53,226 nt of DNA from Alphaproteobacteria bacterium (GCA_017308375.1 JAFKEW010000005.1:1-53226), one strand, 5' to 3'. Shown: positions 1 through 11,423, numbered from the stretch's first letter. Numbers and translations are program-made. The notes: generated by a model from the letters alone, not told the origin.

Positions 1-207
1 TCGCCATCGTGAGTATTCTTTTGTCGCGGTTCCGGACGGAAAACCGCTTCACACTTTTCCTGGAACCGCTTTAAGCAAATCACGGTGGCGAACCGCATCG
101 GCGTAACGGTTTCGGGCGTGCTGCTGGTGGACCGGATCAATTCATCCAGATCCACCAGCCTGTCCCATGCCATCATTTGCGTGAATTTTCCGCACATGCG
201 GGGCGGT
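1..207. other. Window-edge intergenic region
   Basis: Non-coding sequence downstream of cysK. It contains the inverted repeat listed at 26-69. On the minus strand a frame from an ATG near 173-176 stays open to the window edge for about 57 codons, but it runs straight through the repeat and shows no recognisable domain, so I do not call it a gene. Confidence 0.4.
26..69. repeat. Inverted repeat, possible dispersed intergenic element
   Basis: GCGGTTCC at 26-33 and GGAACCGC at 62-69 are perfect inverse complements around a 28-base spacer. The spacer text (GGACGGAAAACCGCTTCACA, 34-53) resembles, from memory, repeats scattered between genes in many rhizobial genomes. The match is recalled, not searched. 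There is no T-run, so this is not an obvious intrinsic terminator for cysK, which reads toward it. Confidence 0.4.
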
Positions 208-1167
208 TCAGAGCCCTTCGAACAAGGCGGTGGAGAGATAGCGCTCGGCGAAGGAGGGGATGATCGCGACGATCATTTTCCCCGCCATTTCCGGGCGCGC
301 GCCGACTTCAAGCGCCGCCGCAATCGCCGCGCCGGAGGAAATGCCGACGGGAATACCCTCGGTACGGGCCACCTGACGCGCGGTTTCAAACGCGGTCTCG
401 TTCGAGATGGTGACCACCTCGTCGATCACATCGCGATTCAGCACCGGCGGCACGAAGCCTGCGCCCAGGCCCTGAATCTTGTGCGGGCCGGGAGGGCCGC
501 CCGAAAGAACGGCCGAATCCTCAGGCTCCAGCGCGATGATGCGGACGGACGGTTTGCGCGGCTTCAACACTTCGCCGACACCGGTGATGGTGCCCCCGGT
601 CCCGACGCCGGAGATCACCACATCCACCTTGCCATCGGTATCGTTCCAGATTTCCTCGGCCGTGGTGGTGCGGTGAATGGCCGGGTTGGCGGGATTTTCA
701 AACTGCTGCGGCATCACCGCGCCAGGCGTGCTGGCGATGATCTCGTGCGCCTTGGCGATGGCGCCCTTCATACCCTTCGGTGCTTCGGTCAGCACCAGTT
801 CGGCACCCAGAAGGGCCAGCATCTTGCGCCGTTCGATCGACATCGAATCCGGCATCACGAGGATCAGGCGGTACCCCTTGGCTGCGGCCACGAAGGCGAG
901 CGCGATGCCGGTGTTGCCCGAGGTCGGCTCCACCAGCGTGTTTTTACCGGGCGTGATCAGGCCCTTCTGCTCCATCGCTTCCACCATCGCGACACCGATG
1001 CGGTCCTTCACGCTGGAGATCGGGTTGAAGAATTCGAGCTTCAGAAGAATGTCGGCCTTCACGCCCGCCTCGGCCGGCATGCGTTTCAGCCGCACCAGCG
1101 GCGTATCGCCGATGGTTTCGGTGATGGAATTGAAGATGCGTCCGCGGCCGGGCTTTTCTTTCGACAT
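208..1167 (-). CDS. cysK: Cysteine synthase A (O-acetylserine sulfhydrylase)
   Basis: PLP enzyme that makes L-cysteine from O-acetylserine and sulfide in the cytoplasm. The 319-residue product has the family layout: SSVKDRIG with the Schiff-base lysine near residue 54, the substrate loop PTSGNTG at 81-87, the phosphate-binding [10 protein letters not shown] near 186-195, and a late SSGAA carrying the pyridine-N serine. The start is placed at 1167 because GGAGA lies about 8 bases upstream and the family begins there; a longer frame to 1248 would run into the regulator gene. It is the last gene of coaBC-dut-rrf2-cysK, 14 bases after the Rrf2 gene, so that repressor probably controls it. Confidence 0.95.
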   Translation of the reverse strand: MSKEKPGRGRIFNSITETIGDTPLVRLKRMPAEAGVKADILLKLEFFNPISSVKDRIGVAMVEAMEQKGLITPGKNTLVEPTSGNTGIALAFVAAAKGYRLILVMPDSMSIERRKMLALLGAELVLTEAPKGMKGAIAKAHEIIASTPGAVMPQQFENPANPAIHRTTTAEEIWNDTDGKVDVVISGVGTGGTITGVGEVLKPRKPSVRIIALEPEDSAVLSGGPPGPHKIQGLGAGFVPPVLNRDVIDEVVTISNETAFETARQVARTEGIPVGISSGAAIAAALEVGARPEMAGKMIVAIIPSFAERYLSTALFEGL

Positions 1168-1181
1168 GAGTGTCTTCTCCG

Positions 1182-1634
1182 TTAGATGGCAAAATCGGTG
1201 GCTGTGGTTCCGCCGCTGTCGACGCCGGCGCTGCGTGCCTTCTGGCAAAGGTCCTCGATGGATATGGTGTCCAGCCGGGCCATGACTTCTTCCTGAAGCG
1301 ACTGGATCAGGGGCGTCACGATGCGGGCGCCGAGATCGGAAACGCCGCCGCTGCCGTCCTGTTCCGGGTCTTCCAGCGCCTCGGCCACACGCACAATGTC
1401 CCCCACCGAAATGCGCCGCCGCTCCTTGGCCAGGCGGTAGCCGCCACGGGGGCCGCGCACACCTTTCAGAATACCGGCGCGCACCAATTGCTGCATCACC
1501 TGTTCGAGGTAGCGCTGCGGCACACCCTGGCGGGCCGTGATTTCCTTGGCCTGCACCGGCTCCGGCCGGGCATTGAAGGCGATGTCGATGACGGCTTCCA
1601 GTGCCAGACGAGTCTTGCGGGAAAGTTTCAGCAT
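1182..1634 (-). CDS. Rrf2-family transcriptional regulator (CymR-like)
   Basis: 150-residue winged-helix regulator. The N-terminal 85 residues hold the Rrf2 helix-turn-helix ([20 protein letters not shown]) and the wing [11 protein letters not shown]. IscR-type members carry three cysteines around residues 90-105 for a 2Fe-2S cluster. Here that stretch ([13 protein letters not shown]) has none, and the only cysteine is near the C-terminus. This argues against an IscR-like Fe-S sensor and for a CymR-type regulator of cysteine supply, which fits its place directly in front of cysK. It begins 6 bases after dut. The cysteine-metabolism role is inferred from context. Confidence 0.85.
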   Translation of the reverse strand: MLKLSRKTRLALEAVIDIAFNARPEPVQAKEITARQGVPQRYLEQVMQQLVRAGILKGVRGPRGGYRLAKERRRISVGDIVRVAEALEDPEQDGSGGVSDLGARIVTPLIQSLQEEVMARLDTISIEDLCQKARSAGVDSGGTTATDFAI

Positions 1635-1640
1635 GGTTGT

Positions 1641-2099
1641 TCAGGCAATTCCGTTGATCTTCAATCCAGTTGAGCCAAATCCGCTGACGCCGCGCGCGCT
1701 GACCGGCAGTTCGGTGGTTTCGTAAAGCTCCGCCCGTTCGTGCCGCGCGATGACGAGCTGCGCGATTTTCATGCCGCGTTCGATGACGAAGGGCGCCTCC
1801 CCATGATTGATGAGGATGGCCTTGATCTCGCCGCGATAATCGCTGTCCACCGTGCCGGGTGCGTTCAGCACCGTCAGCCCATGCTTCAGCGCGAGGCCGG
1901 AGCGCGGGCGCACCTGGGCCTCGAAACCCTGGGGCAGGGCGATGGCAACACCGCAGGGCACGGCCGCGCGCGCGCCCGGCGCAAGGGTCAGCACGCTATC
2001 GACGGCGGCCAGCAGGTCCAGCCCCGCGGCTTCTTCGCTGCCATAGGCGGGAAGCGGCAGATCGGTGGCGTTGGCAAGGCGCTGGATCGCGATGCGCAT
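1641..2099 (-). CDS. dut: dUTP diphosphatase (dUTPase)
   Basis: Trimeric cytosolic enzyme that hydrolyses dUTP to dUMP and PPi, keeping uracil out of DNA and supplying dTMP synthesis. At 152 residues it has family length. The conserved motifs are present: AGLDL near 25-29, RPRSGLA at 64-70, [11 protein letters not shown] at 82-92 with the catalytic aspartate, and a glycine-rich C-terminal GVSGFGSTG that closes over the nucleotide. The start codon overlaps the coaBC stop as ATGA, a pairing seen in many bacteria, and AAAGG lies upstream. Confidence 0.96.
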   Translation of the reverse strand: MRIAIQRLANATDLPLPAYGSEEAAGLDLLAAVDSVLTLAPGARAAVPCGVAIALPQGFEAQVRPRSGLALKHGLTVLNAPGTVDSDYRGEIKAILINHGEAPFVIERGMKIAQLVIARHERAELYETTELPVSARGVSGFGSTGLKINGIA

Positions 2100-3310
2100 C
2101 AGGCGGCCTTTCCCTTCAACGCATCGGCAATGCGCGCGGCAAGGCGGGTGCCGACGTCTGATTTGTCCATCGCGGGCCAGCTTTCGGTGCCGTTGGCGGT
2201 GATCAGATGCACTTCGTTGCGGTCGCCGCCCATGATGCCGGTGCCGGGCGATACGTCATTGGCCACGATCCAGTCGCAGCCCTTCCGTTTCCGTTTGGCC
2301 TGCGCATGCGCGATGACGTTCTCGGTTTCGGCCGCGAAGCCGATGACGAGCGAAGGCCGCTGCGGCCCGGTGGAAATGGTGGCGAGAATGTCCGGGTTCG
2401 GTATCAGCCGCACAACGGGCGGCGCATCGCCTTCCTGTTTCTTGATCTTGTTGTTGGCGGCGATGTCCGGGCGCCAATCCGCAACCGCGGCACTGCACAC
2501 CGCCACATCGACCGGCAAAACCGATTGCGTGGCCGCCAGCATTTCGCGTGCGCTTTCCACCTTCAGAAGTTTCACGCGGGCGGGCGGCGAAAGATCGACC
2601 GGGCCGGAGATCAGTGTGGTTTCGGCCCCGGCATCGGCCAGTGCGCGCGCGATGGCATAGCCCTGCTTGCCGGAGGAACGGTTGGCGATATAACGCACGG
2701 GGTCCAGCGCCTCCTGCGTCGGGCCCGCGGTGACAAGCGCTTTGATGCCGGACAGCGCGCCTTCTGCCGGGGCGGCAAGGGCGGCCTCGATCGCGGCCAC
2801 AATCTCCATCGGTTCGGCCATGCGCCCGGGTCCGAATTCGCCGCAGGCCATGTCGCCGTCGTTCGGGCCCACAAACAGCACGCCGTCATTGCGCAGGGTC
2901 TTCAGGTTGCGCCGGGTGGCGGGGTGATTCCACATCCGCACATTCATGGCCGGTGCCATCAGCACCCGCTTGTCGGTGGCGAGAAGGGCGGTGGAGGCGA
3001 GGTCGTTGGCAAGGCCGCCCGCCAGTTTGGCCATCAGGTCCGCGGTGGCCGGTGCCACCACCACCAGATCGGCGGCGCGCGAAAGCTGGATATGGCCCAT
3101 TTCCGCTTCATCGGTCAGGCTGAACAGGTCCTGGAAGGTTTTTTCGCCGGTCAGGGCCGCCACGGTCAGCGGGGTGATGAACTGGGCGCCCGCGGCGGTC
3201 AGGATGGCGCGAACGGCCACACCGCGTTCCTTCAGGCGGCGGATGAGTTCCAGGGACTTGTAAGCGGCGATGCCGCCGCCGATGATAAGCAGAACGCTAT
3301 TACCGCGCAT
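2099..3310 (-). CDS. coaBC: Bifunctional phosphopantothenoylcysteine decarboxylase / phosphopantothenate-cysteine ligase
   Basis: Two consecutive steps of coenzyme A synthesis in one 403-residue protein. The N-terminal flavoprotein half (about 1-180) carries the [10 protein letters not shown] motif and the active-site cysteine segment [15 protein letters not shown]. The C-terminal CoaB half opens with [20 protein letters not shown] and contains NKIKKQEG, the lysine motif for the acyl-cytidylate step. The start has GAGGAG upstream and faces the ligase gene at 3415 across 104 bases, so it is the probable head of the operon that continues into dut. Confidence 0.96.
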   Translation of the reverse strand: MRGNSVLLIIGGGIAAYKSLELIRRLKERGVAVRAILTAAGAQFITPLTVAALTGEKTFQDLFSLTDEAEMGHIQLSRAADLVVVAPATADLMAKLAGGLANDLASTALLATDKRVLMAPAMNVRMWNHPATRRNLKTLRNDGVLFVGPNDGDMACGEFGPGRMAEPMEIVAAIEAALAAPAEGALSGIKALVTAGPTQEALDPVRYIANRSSGKQGYAIARALADAGAETTLISGPVDLSPPARVKLLKVESAREMLAATQSVLPVDVAVCSAAVADWRPDIAANNKIKKQEGDAPPVVRLIPNPDILATISTGPQRPSLVIGFAAETENVIAHAQAKRKRKGCDWIVANDVSPGTGIMGGDRNEVHLITANGTESWPAMDKSDVGTRLAARIADALKGKAA

Positions 3311-3414
3311 GGACGCTCCTCGCTGTCACGAGCCGAAAAGTCCCGTTCTCCAGGGGAGAATATAAGGAATAACGGCTGCGAAGTGTAGTTCCTGCCTTAA
3401 AGGGGTCAAGATTT

Positions 3415-5292
3415 ATGAATTATCCAGTGAAATCAATCGATCTGCCGCCGTTCCGGGAGCTTCCGCTGAAGCCCCCGGCGCTGGAGGTGACGCGGAAGCC
3501 GGATGGGACAATCTATATCGCCTCCGGCTATCCGCTGGCTGAGATGCACCGTTCGATTGTCCATTTGCTGGAGGAAAAGGCGGCCCTTCATCCGGACAGG
3601 CCCTTTATTGCCGAACGTGCCCCGCTTGCCGGTGGCAAGACCGGCGATTGGCAATTCATCACCTATGGCGAGGCCAATGAGCGGGCGAATCGCGTGGCGC
3701 AGGCCCTCATCGACCGCGACATGGGGCCGGATGCGCCGTTGATGATTCTGTCCGGCAATTCGATCCGCCATGCGGTGATGATGCTCGGCGCCATGAAGGC
3801 CCGCGTGCCGCTGGCGCCGGTTTCGGTCCCCTATTCGCTGATGTCCGGCGATCACAGCAAGCTGCGCCACGTCTTCAAGCTGGCGGACCCCAGGATGGTT
3901 TTTGCCGAACAGGGCCCGTTCTATGCCCGCGCGCTGGCGGCACTGGCACAGGATGGGGTGGAGTTCGTCACCGCCATGCCGCTGCCGGACCGCGAGACGA
4001 CGGCCTATGACGATCTGCTGAAGACCGCGGTCGGGCCTGCCGTTGCCGCGAGCATGGCGAAGGTCGGCCACGATACAGTGGCGAAATACCTTTTCACCTC
4101 CGGCTCCACCGGGATGCCGAAAGGTGTGATCCAGACCCAGCGCATGATGGTGGCCTCGATCGCGGCACAGGAAGCGTTGCGCAGTGACGAGCCCGATCCG
4201 GACGAGGTGCCGCAGAGCCTGGAATGGATGCCGTGGAACCACATCTCCGCCGGCAATATCAGCTTCAACGGTGTCATGAATGCGGGCGGCACGATCTATC
4301 TCGACGCCGGAAAGCCGTTGCCCGGCATGTTCGATGAGACCATCCGCAATTTGCGTGAAGTCTCTCCGCTGACGTTCGGCTCGGCGCCGATTGCGTTCGG
4401 CTGGCTGGCCGATGCGATGGAACAGGACGACGCGCTTCGCGACAGCTTCTTCTCCAAGATGAAGTATGTCGGCTATGGCGGCGCCACCCTGTCGCAAGAG
4501 GTTTATGAGCGTATCCAGGCGCTCTCGATCGCATCCACCGGCATGCGTATTCCGATGACGACGATGTATGGCGCCACCGAAACGCAAGGCATCACTGTGG
4601 TGCATTGGCTGACAGAGCGGATGGGCCAGATCGGGCTGCCGCTGCCGGGAATCACCATCAAGCTGACGCCGAACGGCAACAAGCTGGAGGTGCGGGTGAA
4701 AGGGCCGACGGTGACGCCCGGCTATCTGAACGACCCGGCGCGGACCAAAGCAGCCTTCGATGAAGAAGGGTATTACAGTCTGGGCGATGCGGCCAAATTC
4801 CTCGACGAGGACAGGCCGGAACTGGGCCTCGCCTTCGATGGCCGGGTGACAGAGGATTTCAAACTCGATTCCGGTACCTGGGTTTCGGTGGGTACGTTGC
4901 GCGCGGCGGCCGTGGGCGCGGCGTCGCCGTTGCTGCATGACGGGGTGATCTGCGGTCAGGACAAGCCGTTTGTTGCCCTTCTGGCGTGGCCGAACATGAC
5001 GGCGGCGCAGAACATTGCAGGACTGAAAAGCGGCAGCCCGGAAGAAATTCTGGCGAGCCCGAAGGTGAAGGAATTCGTGCGCAATGCCTTTGCCGAATAC
5101 AATCGCAAAAGCGGTGGTACCTCCACCCGTATTCGCCGGGTGATTTTGATGACGGAACCGCCATCGGTCGACGGGCACGAAATCACCGACAAGGGATACG
5201 TTAATCAGCGTGCAACGCTTGAACGGCGCCACGCGCTGGTGGAACGGCTTTATGCCGCCACGCCGCCCGATGACGTGATCGCGATTCCGTGA
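3415..5292 (+). CDS. Feruloyl-CoA synthase-like acyl-CoA ligase
   Basis: 625-residue ANL-superfamily enzyme that activates a carboxylic acid to its CoA thioester through an acyl-AMP. It shows FTSGSTGMPKG near residue 227, YGATET near 385 and DGRVTEDFKLDSGTWVSVG near 476. The terminal EITDKGYVNQR near 589 and LEWMPWNHISAGN closely resemble the feruloyl-CoA synthase subfamily rather than long-chain FadD. Substrate is uncertain: the usual partners, enoyl-CoA hydratase/aldolase and vanillin dehydrogenase, are not next to it. AAGGGG lies about 10 bases before the ATG. The next gene overlaps its stop as GTGA. Confidence 0.85.
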   Translation: MNYPVKSIDLPPFRELPLKPPALEVTRKPDGTIYIASGYPLAEMHRSIVHLLEEKAALHPDRPFIAERAPLAGGKTGDWQFITYGEANERANRVAQALIDRDMGPDAPLMILSGNSIRHAVMMLGAMKARVPLAPVSVPYSLMSGDHSKLRHVFKLADPRMVFAEQGPFYARALAALAQDGVEFVTAMPLPDRETTAYDDLLKTAVGPAVAASMAKVGHDTVAKYLFTSGSTGMPKGVIQTQRMMVASIAAQEALRSDEPDPDEVPQSLEWMPWNHISAGNISFNGVMNAGGTIYLDAGKPLPGMFDETIRNLREVSPLTFGSAPIAFGWLADAMEQDDALRDSFFSKMKYVGYGGATLSQEVYERIQALSIASTGMRIPMTTMYGATETQGITVVHWLTERMGQIGLPLPGITIKLTPNGNKLEVRVKGPTVTPGYLNDPARTKAAFDEEGYYSLGDAAKFLDEDRPELGLAFDGRVTEDFKLDSGTWVSVGTLRAAAVGAASPLLHDGVICGQDKPFVALLAWPNMTAAQNIAGLKSGSPEEILASPKVKEFVRNAFAEYNRKSGGTSTRIRRVILMTEPPSVDGHEITDKGYVNQRATLERRHALVERLYAATPPDDVIAIP

Positions 5293-5846
5293 CGGACAAA
5301 CACGCAATCGATCCGCGCAGCATCGTGCGGTTCTGGCACGATGTCGGGGCGGAGAAGTGGTTTGCCGTCGATCCGAAACTGGATGCGGAAATCCGCAAAC
5401 GCTTCGGGGCAGAGGTAGAGGCGGCGTCGGCAGGCAAACGCGATCGATGGCTCGAAAGTGTGGAAGGCACACTGGCGCTGCTCATCCTGCTCGACCAGTT
5501 TCCGCGCAACATCTATCGCGGCGCAGCGGAGGCTTTTGCCAGCGATGCACGCGCGCGCGACGTGGCGCGGCATGCGCTTTCCCGTGGCTACGATCTGGCG
5601 GTGCCGCATGACATGCGGGCGTTCTTCTATCTGCCGTACATGCATTCGGAAGCGATGGCGGATCAGGATTTGTGCGTGGCGCTGATCGCCCAGCGCCTGG
5701 GCACGGACAGCCTGAATTACCCCTTTGCGCTGAGCCATCGCCGGGAAATCGAGCAGTTCGGGCGTTTTCCCGGCCGGAATCAGGCACTTGGCCGCAAGAC
5801 GACGCAGGCGGAGGCGGCTTTTCTGGCCGAGCGCAGCCGGAATTAA
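5289..5846 (+). CDS. DUF924 family protein
   Basis: 185-residue protein of the DUF924 family, an all-helical, TPR-like fold of unknown biochemical role. Typical segments are IVRFWHDVGAEKWF at the N-terminus, LLILLDQFPRNIYRG in the middle and FFYLPYMHSEAMADQD. It starts with GTG inside the stop codon of the acyl-CoA ligase, so the two are probably translated together. No catalytic residues are recognisable and no membrane segment is seen. Confidence 0.85.
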   Translation: MTDKHAIDPRSIVRFWHDVGAEKWFAVDPKLDAEIRKRFGAEVEAASAGKRDRWLESVEGTLALLILLDQFPRNIYRGAAEAFASDARARDVARHALSRGYDLAVPHDMRAFFYLPYMHSEAMADQDLCVALIAQRLGTDSLNYPFALSHRREIEQFGRFPGRNQALGRKTTQAEAAFLAERSRN

Positions 5847-5905
5847 CGCGGCGCTTACCGTGGCAGGCGCAGGGTTGGCCCCTTGCGAGGGGTTTTGCGG
5901 GGCCA

Positions 5906-6112
5906 ATGACAACCGACGATCTCTACAAGCTCGCGGCCGATCTGGCGGACGAGCATGGGCCGCTGGCGCTGGATTATGCGCGGCGCGCCATTGCCTCGTT
6001 CGATGCCGAAGGCGCCACCGATCGTGCGCAATTCTGGCAGGTATTATCGGTGTTTCTGGACGACATCGTGGCCCGCCGCCTGAACCCGGCCGAGCCCATC
6101 GTCATTCACTGA
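5906..6112 (+). CDS. Small hypothetical protein
   Basis: 68 codons starting at an ATG preceded by GGGGCC. The product is acidic and helical, with MTTDDLYKLAADLADEHGPL at the start and SFDAEGATDRAQFWQVLSVF in the middle. It resembles small conserved alphaproteobacterial proteins of unknown function; I assign none. It follows the DUF924 gene by 59 bases and precedes the esterase by 69 bases on the same strand, so it could be part of the same transcript. Confidence 0.6.
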   Translation: MTTDDLYKLAADLADEHGPLALDYARRAIASFDAEGATDRAQFWQVLSVFLDDIVARRLNPAEPIVIH

Positions 6113-6181
6113 GCGCAGCCCCGGCTTGCACCGCGGGCAATAGTCCGTTCAAACTCCGATGCTTTGTCATTGGGGTTTTGA

Positions 6182-7128
6182 ATGCCGCTCGATCCGTTGT
6201 TGAAAGCGTTTCTCGATCAGGCCAACGCGCAGCCGGGTCCGAAGATGTGGGAGCTGACGGCGCCGGAAGCGCGCCAGACCTTCGTCGCGTTGATGGAATT
6301 GGCCGGGCCGAAAGATGTGCCCATCGGCAAGACTGAGAACATTACAATTCCGGGACCGGGCGGCGATATCCCGGCGCGCGTCTATACGCCGGTTGCCGCC
6401 GGTGGCGATGCGTTGCCCGCACTGATTTACTTTCATGGCGGTGGCTGGGTGATCGGCACTGTCGAAACCCATGACGGGCTTTGCCGCATGTTCGCCAATG
6501 AAAGCGGTGTGCGGGTGATTTCGGTCGATTACCGGCTGGCGCCGGAACATCGTTTTCCCGCCGCAATCGAAGATGCCTATGCGGCAGCGGCGTGGGTGGA
6601 AGCCAATGCCGCGCAATTGGGTGTCGATCCCAACCGCATTGCCGTGGGCGGGGATTCCGCCGGTGGCGGCCTTGCCGCGGCGGTGTGCCAGATGGCGAAG
6701 GCGAAGGGCGCGCCGCGTATCCAGTTTCAGCTTCTGCTGTTTCCGGTCACCCATGTCGGTGGCGATACGCCGTCGCTGAACGAATTCGCCAGCGGATATT
6801 TTCTGGAGCGCAAGGGCCTCGACTGGTTTTACGACAATTACATACCGGATGTTGCGGCGCGCGAGGATGTGCGGGTGTCGCCGCTGCTGGCCGAAGATGT
6901 TTCGGGCCTGCCGCCGGCCTACATGGTGGTGGGCGGATTCGATCCGCTGCACGATGAGGGCGTGCGTTATGCCAGCCGGCTGCGCCAGGGTGGCGTCGCG
7001 GTCACCGTGAACGACTATTCCGACATGGTGCATTGCTTCTTCTATCTGCAGGCGGTGCTGCCGCAGGCGCTGGAGATGGTGAAGACCGCTTCTGCGGCCG
7101 TGCGCGACGGGCTTGCAAAAAGCACGCG

Positions 7129-7132
<4 letters not shown>
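6182..7132 (+). CDS. Alpha/beta hydrolase, hormone-sensitive-lipase family
   Basis: 316-residue cytoplasmic esterase of the HSL (family IV) type. The oxyanion motif HGGGW is near residues 85-89, the nucleophile motif GGDSAGGG near 156-163, the catalytic aspartate in GGFDPLHDEG near 254 and the histidine in MVHCFF near 283. An N-terminal cap of about 45 residues precedes the core, as usual for the group. Likely substrates are short or medium acyl esters; the physiological one is unknown. Its stop overlaps by four bases the stop of the convergent flavoprotein gene. Confidence 0.9.
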
Positions 7133-8799
<1,667 letters not shown>

Positions 8800-8825
8800 G
8801 GCTGTGAGGTTACCCGCTGATCCTT

Positions 8826-9764
8826 TCAGCATCGCAAATTGAGGGCACGGGGCAGGATTTCAAACGTGGCGGGCAGGCGGCCGGCGTTTTCCCCATCGGT
8901 CTCGATCAGAACGGCGCGGCCTTTGGTTTCGGAAACGGGGGCCGCCACCAGCTTTTTTCCCCGTACCACGCGGACGGTGGGGTTGTTCACGTGCGAACCG
9001 TCGTAAAGCTGCCGGAAATCGGACAATGCGCGCAATTTGGCGGCGCCGCCCATCACAATGATGTCAAACGCGCCGTCATCCGGCTTGGCGTCGGGGGCAA
9101 CCTTCATACCGCCGCCGAAATAGCGCCCATTGGCAATGGCGACGGTCGAAACCTTGTCGATCTCGTCATACACATCGTCGATGTGCAGGCGCACCACGCG
9201 GTCGCGATAGAACGCCATATTGACCATGCTGTGAAAAGCAAACGCAAAGCCGCCGCCGAACAGCTTGGCGATGCGGGCGCGGTTGACCGCATCGACGATC
9301 ACGCCCGGAAGACCGAAAGAGGCGATGTTGATGAAATAGCGCACGGCCGGTGTGCCATCCATGCCGAGGCAGGTGACGCGCCCGATATCGACCGGGCGGA
9401 CATGCGAACCCTTCAGCCGTTCGATCCCCGCCATGGTGCCGGGGGCGATGTCGAACGTCTTGCGGAAGTCGCCGCCGGTGCCGCTGCTGACGAACGCAAA
9501 GGTGGCTTCGGGCGCCAGCGGGCCGCTGGGATCGAAAAAACCGTTGACCGCTTCGTTGATGGTGCCGTCACCGCCGACTGCGACGATTTCGGTATAGCCT
9601 TCGGCCAGTGCGGCACGCACCAGCGCGGTGGCATGGCCGCGCGCACGGGTGAAGCCCACATTCATCTGCGGGTAGAGGTGGCGCAATCCGCGCTCGATGT
9701 CCGGCCATGCGCGGGCCGTATGGCTGTTGGCCGAGCGCGGATTGATGATGGCGAAGGTGCTCAT
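8826..9764 (-). CDS. Diacylglycerol kinase-family lipid kinase
   Basis: 312-residue DagK/YegS-type lipid kinase. The N-terminal nucleotide-binding domain carries GGDGTINEAVNGF at 64-76, the signature loop, and the N-terminal NPRSANSHTA is typical. A beta-sandwich C-terminal domain follows (GGGMKVAPDAKPDDGAFDI). The family phosphorylates diacylglycerol or related lipids with ATP; the exact lipid cannot be read from sequence. Its ATG overlaps the glpD stop as ATGA, and its own stop lies within a few bases of the flavoprotein start, so the three genes are one translationally coupled unit. Confidence 0.88.
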   Translation of the reverse strand: MSTFAIINPRSANSHTARAWPDIERGLRHLYPQMNVGFTRARGHATALVRAALAEGYTEIVAVGGDGTINEAVNGFFDPSGPLAPEATFAFVSSGTGGDFRKTFDIAPGTMAGIERLKGSHVRPVDIGRVTCLGMDGTPAVRYFINIASFGLPGVIVDAVNRARIAKLFGGGFAFAFHSMVNMAFYRDRVVRLHIDDVYDEIDKVSTVAIANGRYFGGGMKVAPDAKPDDGAFDIIVMGGAAKLRALSDFRQLYDGSHVNNPTVRVVRGKKLVAAPVSETKGRAVLIETDGENAGRLPATFEILPRALNLRC

Positions 9765-11383
9765 GCCGGATTCCCGTTTGCAAATTCCGACCTGACCGCA
9801 TCGATCTGGTTGCGGCGATGCAACTCCGTCCAGCCCAGTTCCTCCGCCATCAGCAGGGAGGCTGTTTCGAGCGCCGCGGGCGATGGCGCGCCGAGCTGGC
9901 CGATGCCGGTCCGGCGCAGGATCACATCGCCAAGGGTCAGCGCCATTTCTTCCCGCACCGCGAACAGAATCTGTGCACCGATGTCGCCGGATGGAGAAAG
10001 CGGCGTCAAAAGCTCCGGCCGGTCGGCAGCAACGGACAACATCTCACGCAGCCGCGTCCCGTACATCTGCCATAGATGGCCGATGCCCGAAAGATCGGAA
10101 TGGGTGCGGCTTTGCTCGGCCGCGAAATCGCGGATGCGTGGAATGTTCCCGCCCGGAAGGGCGGCATTGGCGGTGGTGCAATGCTGGGTTTTGACGTGCA
10201 GCACGCGCACGATTGTATCGACAATGCTTTCCGCAAGCGCGCGGGACGTGGTCCATTTGCCGCCAATGGCGGAGAAAAGTGCCTCAACCCCGTCACCGCG
10301 ATGGTCGATCAGTTCGGCACGGCGGCTGGCGCCGTAGGTGTTGCCCGATCCGTCATCGACCAGCGGGCGCAATCCGGCATAGGCGTGTTCGACCTGTTCG
10401 CGGCGCAATTGCGCGGCGGGAAGGTGTGTGTTGATGAAGCTGAGAAAATCCGCGATGTCCTGTTCCGTCGCGCGAACGTGATCGGGATCGCCGGTGAAAG
10501 CGGTATCGGTGGTGCCGAGCAGCGTGTGGCCGCGCCAGGGCAGCAGAAAGAAATGGCCGCCATGGGCGGCGACCGTCAGCGCATCGCCCCGCGTCATGGC
10601 CGGGACAATCAGGTGAATGCCCTTGGAACGCAGGATGCGGTGCGCCGTTTTGCGCCCCAATGCGCGGTCGAGGAAAATATCGCTCCATGGCCCGGTGGCG
10701 ACGAGCGTGACACGGGCCTGAATAGTGAAGGCACCGCTGCCCATCCTGTCTTCCACCGCGGCACCCGTGACACGCCCATTGTGGATGATCAGGGCCTTGG
10801 CTTCGGCGTAATTCGCGATCACCGCATCGTGGGCACGCGCGTCAATCAGGCATTCGAGCGCCAACCGCTCCGGCGCATACATCTGCGCATCGAAATAGCG
10901 GAAGGCGCCCGACAGTTCTGGCTGGTCGAGGATCGCATCGCGGGAAAGTGCCGCTTTGCGGTTAAGCCAGCGATAGCCCGGCAGGCGCTGGTTGGGATCA
11001 TCCAGCCAGCCGCGATCGTAGGACAGAAGATCGTAAAGCGTCAGCCCGGCGCGCAGGGTGGCGCGCGTGGCCCAATGGTCCTGAACCGGCACCAGAAAGG
11101 GCAGCGGGTGCACCAGATGCGGTGCGGTACGTTGCCAGATCCGCCGTTCCCGCAAGGATTCGCGCACCAGCCCTAGCTCGAAATTGCGCAGATAACGCAA
11201 ACCGCCATGGATCAGCTTGGAATTGTGGGCGCTTGTGGCGTTGGCAAAATCGCCTTTGTCGATCAGGGCAACCTTCAGGCCGCGGCGTGCCGCATCGCGC
11301 GCGACGCACGCGCCCGTGATCCCGCCGCCGATCACCAGCAGGTCGAATGTGTCGTTGGAGAGGCGTTCAAGATTGCGGCGCAT
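9761..11383 (-). CDS. glpD: Glycerol-3-phosphate dehydrogenase (FAD, membrane-associated)
   Basis: 540-residue FAD enzyme that oxidises glycerol-3-phosphate to dihydroxyacetone phosphate at the membrane and passes electrons to quinone. It has the dinucleotide fold LLVIGGGITGACVARDAA (residues 15-32), the GlpD signature SKLIHGGLRYL at 55-65, a substrate-domain GLRPLVDD, IGGKWTT, and a C-terminal DAO_C domain ending in VREEMALTLGDVILRRTGIG. The start at 11383 aligns with the family and excludes a low-complexity extension to 11485. It heads the operon with the lipid kinase and AgpS-like gene, which suggests a lipid role rather than glycerol catabolism; no glpK or glpF is nearby. Confidence 0.9.
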   Translation of the reverse strand: MRRNLERLSNDTFDLLVIGGGITGACVARDAARRGLKVALIDKGDFANATSAHNSKLIHGGLRYLRNFELGLVRESLRERRIWQRTAPHLVHPLPFLVPVQDHWATRATLRAGLTLYDLLSYDRGWLDDPNQRLPGYRWLNRKAALSRDAILDQPELSGAFRYFDAQMYAPERLALECLIDARAHDAVIANYAEAKALIIHNGRVTGAAVEDRMGSGAFTIQARVTLVATGPWSDIFLDRALGRKTAHRILRSKGIHLIVPAMTRGDALTVAAHGGHFFLLPWRGHTLLGTTDTAFTGDPDHVRATEQDIADFLSFINTHLPAAQLRREQVEHAYAGLRPLVDDGSGNTYGASRRAELIDHRGDGVEALFSAIGGKWTTSRALAESIVDTIVRVLHVKTQHCTTANAALPGGNIPRIRDFAAEQSRTHSDLSGIGHLWQMYGTRLREMLSVAADRPELLTPLSPSGDIGAQILFAVREEMALTLGDVILRRTGIGQLGAPSPAALETASLLMAEELGWTELHRRNQIDAVRSEFANGNPA

Positions 11384-11423
11384 GAATTTTCGGAAAATGG
11401 AACCGTTGTCTGGCGCCAGCCGC

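Noticed and set aside
1..176. Partial minus-strand frame open to the window edge
   Set aside because: It translates through the 26-69 inverted repeat, has no recognisable motif, and cannot be judged without the sequence beyond the edge.
3433..5472. A 679-codon minus-strand frame opposite the acyl-CoA ligase
   Set aside because: Same antisense effect; the plus-strand ligase has full-length conserved motifs.
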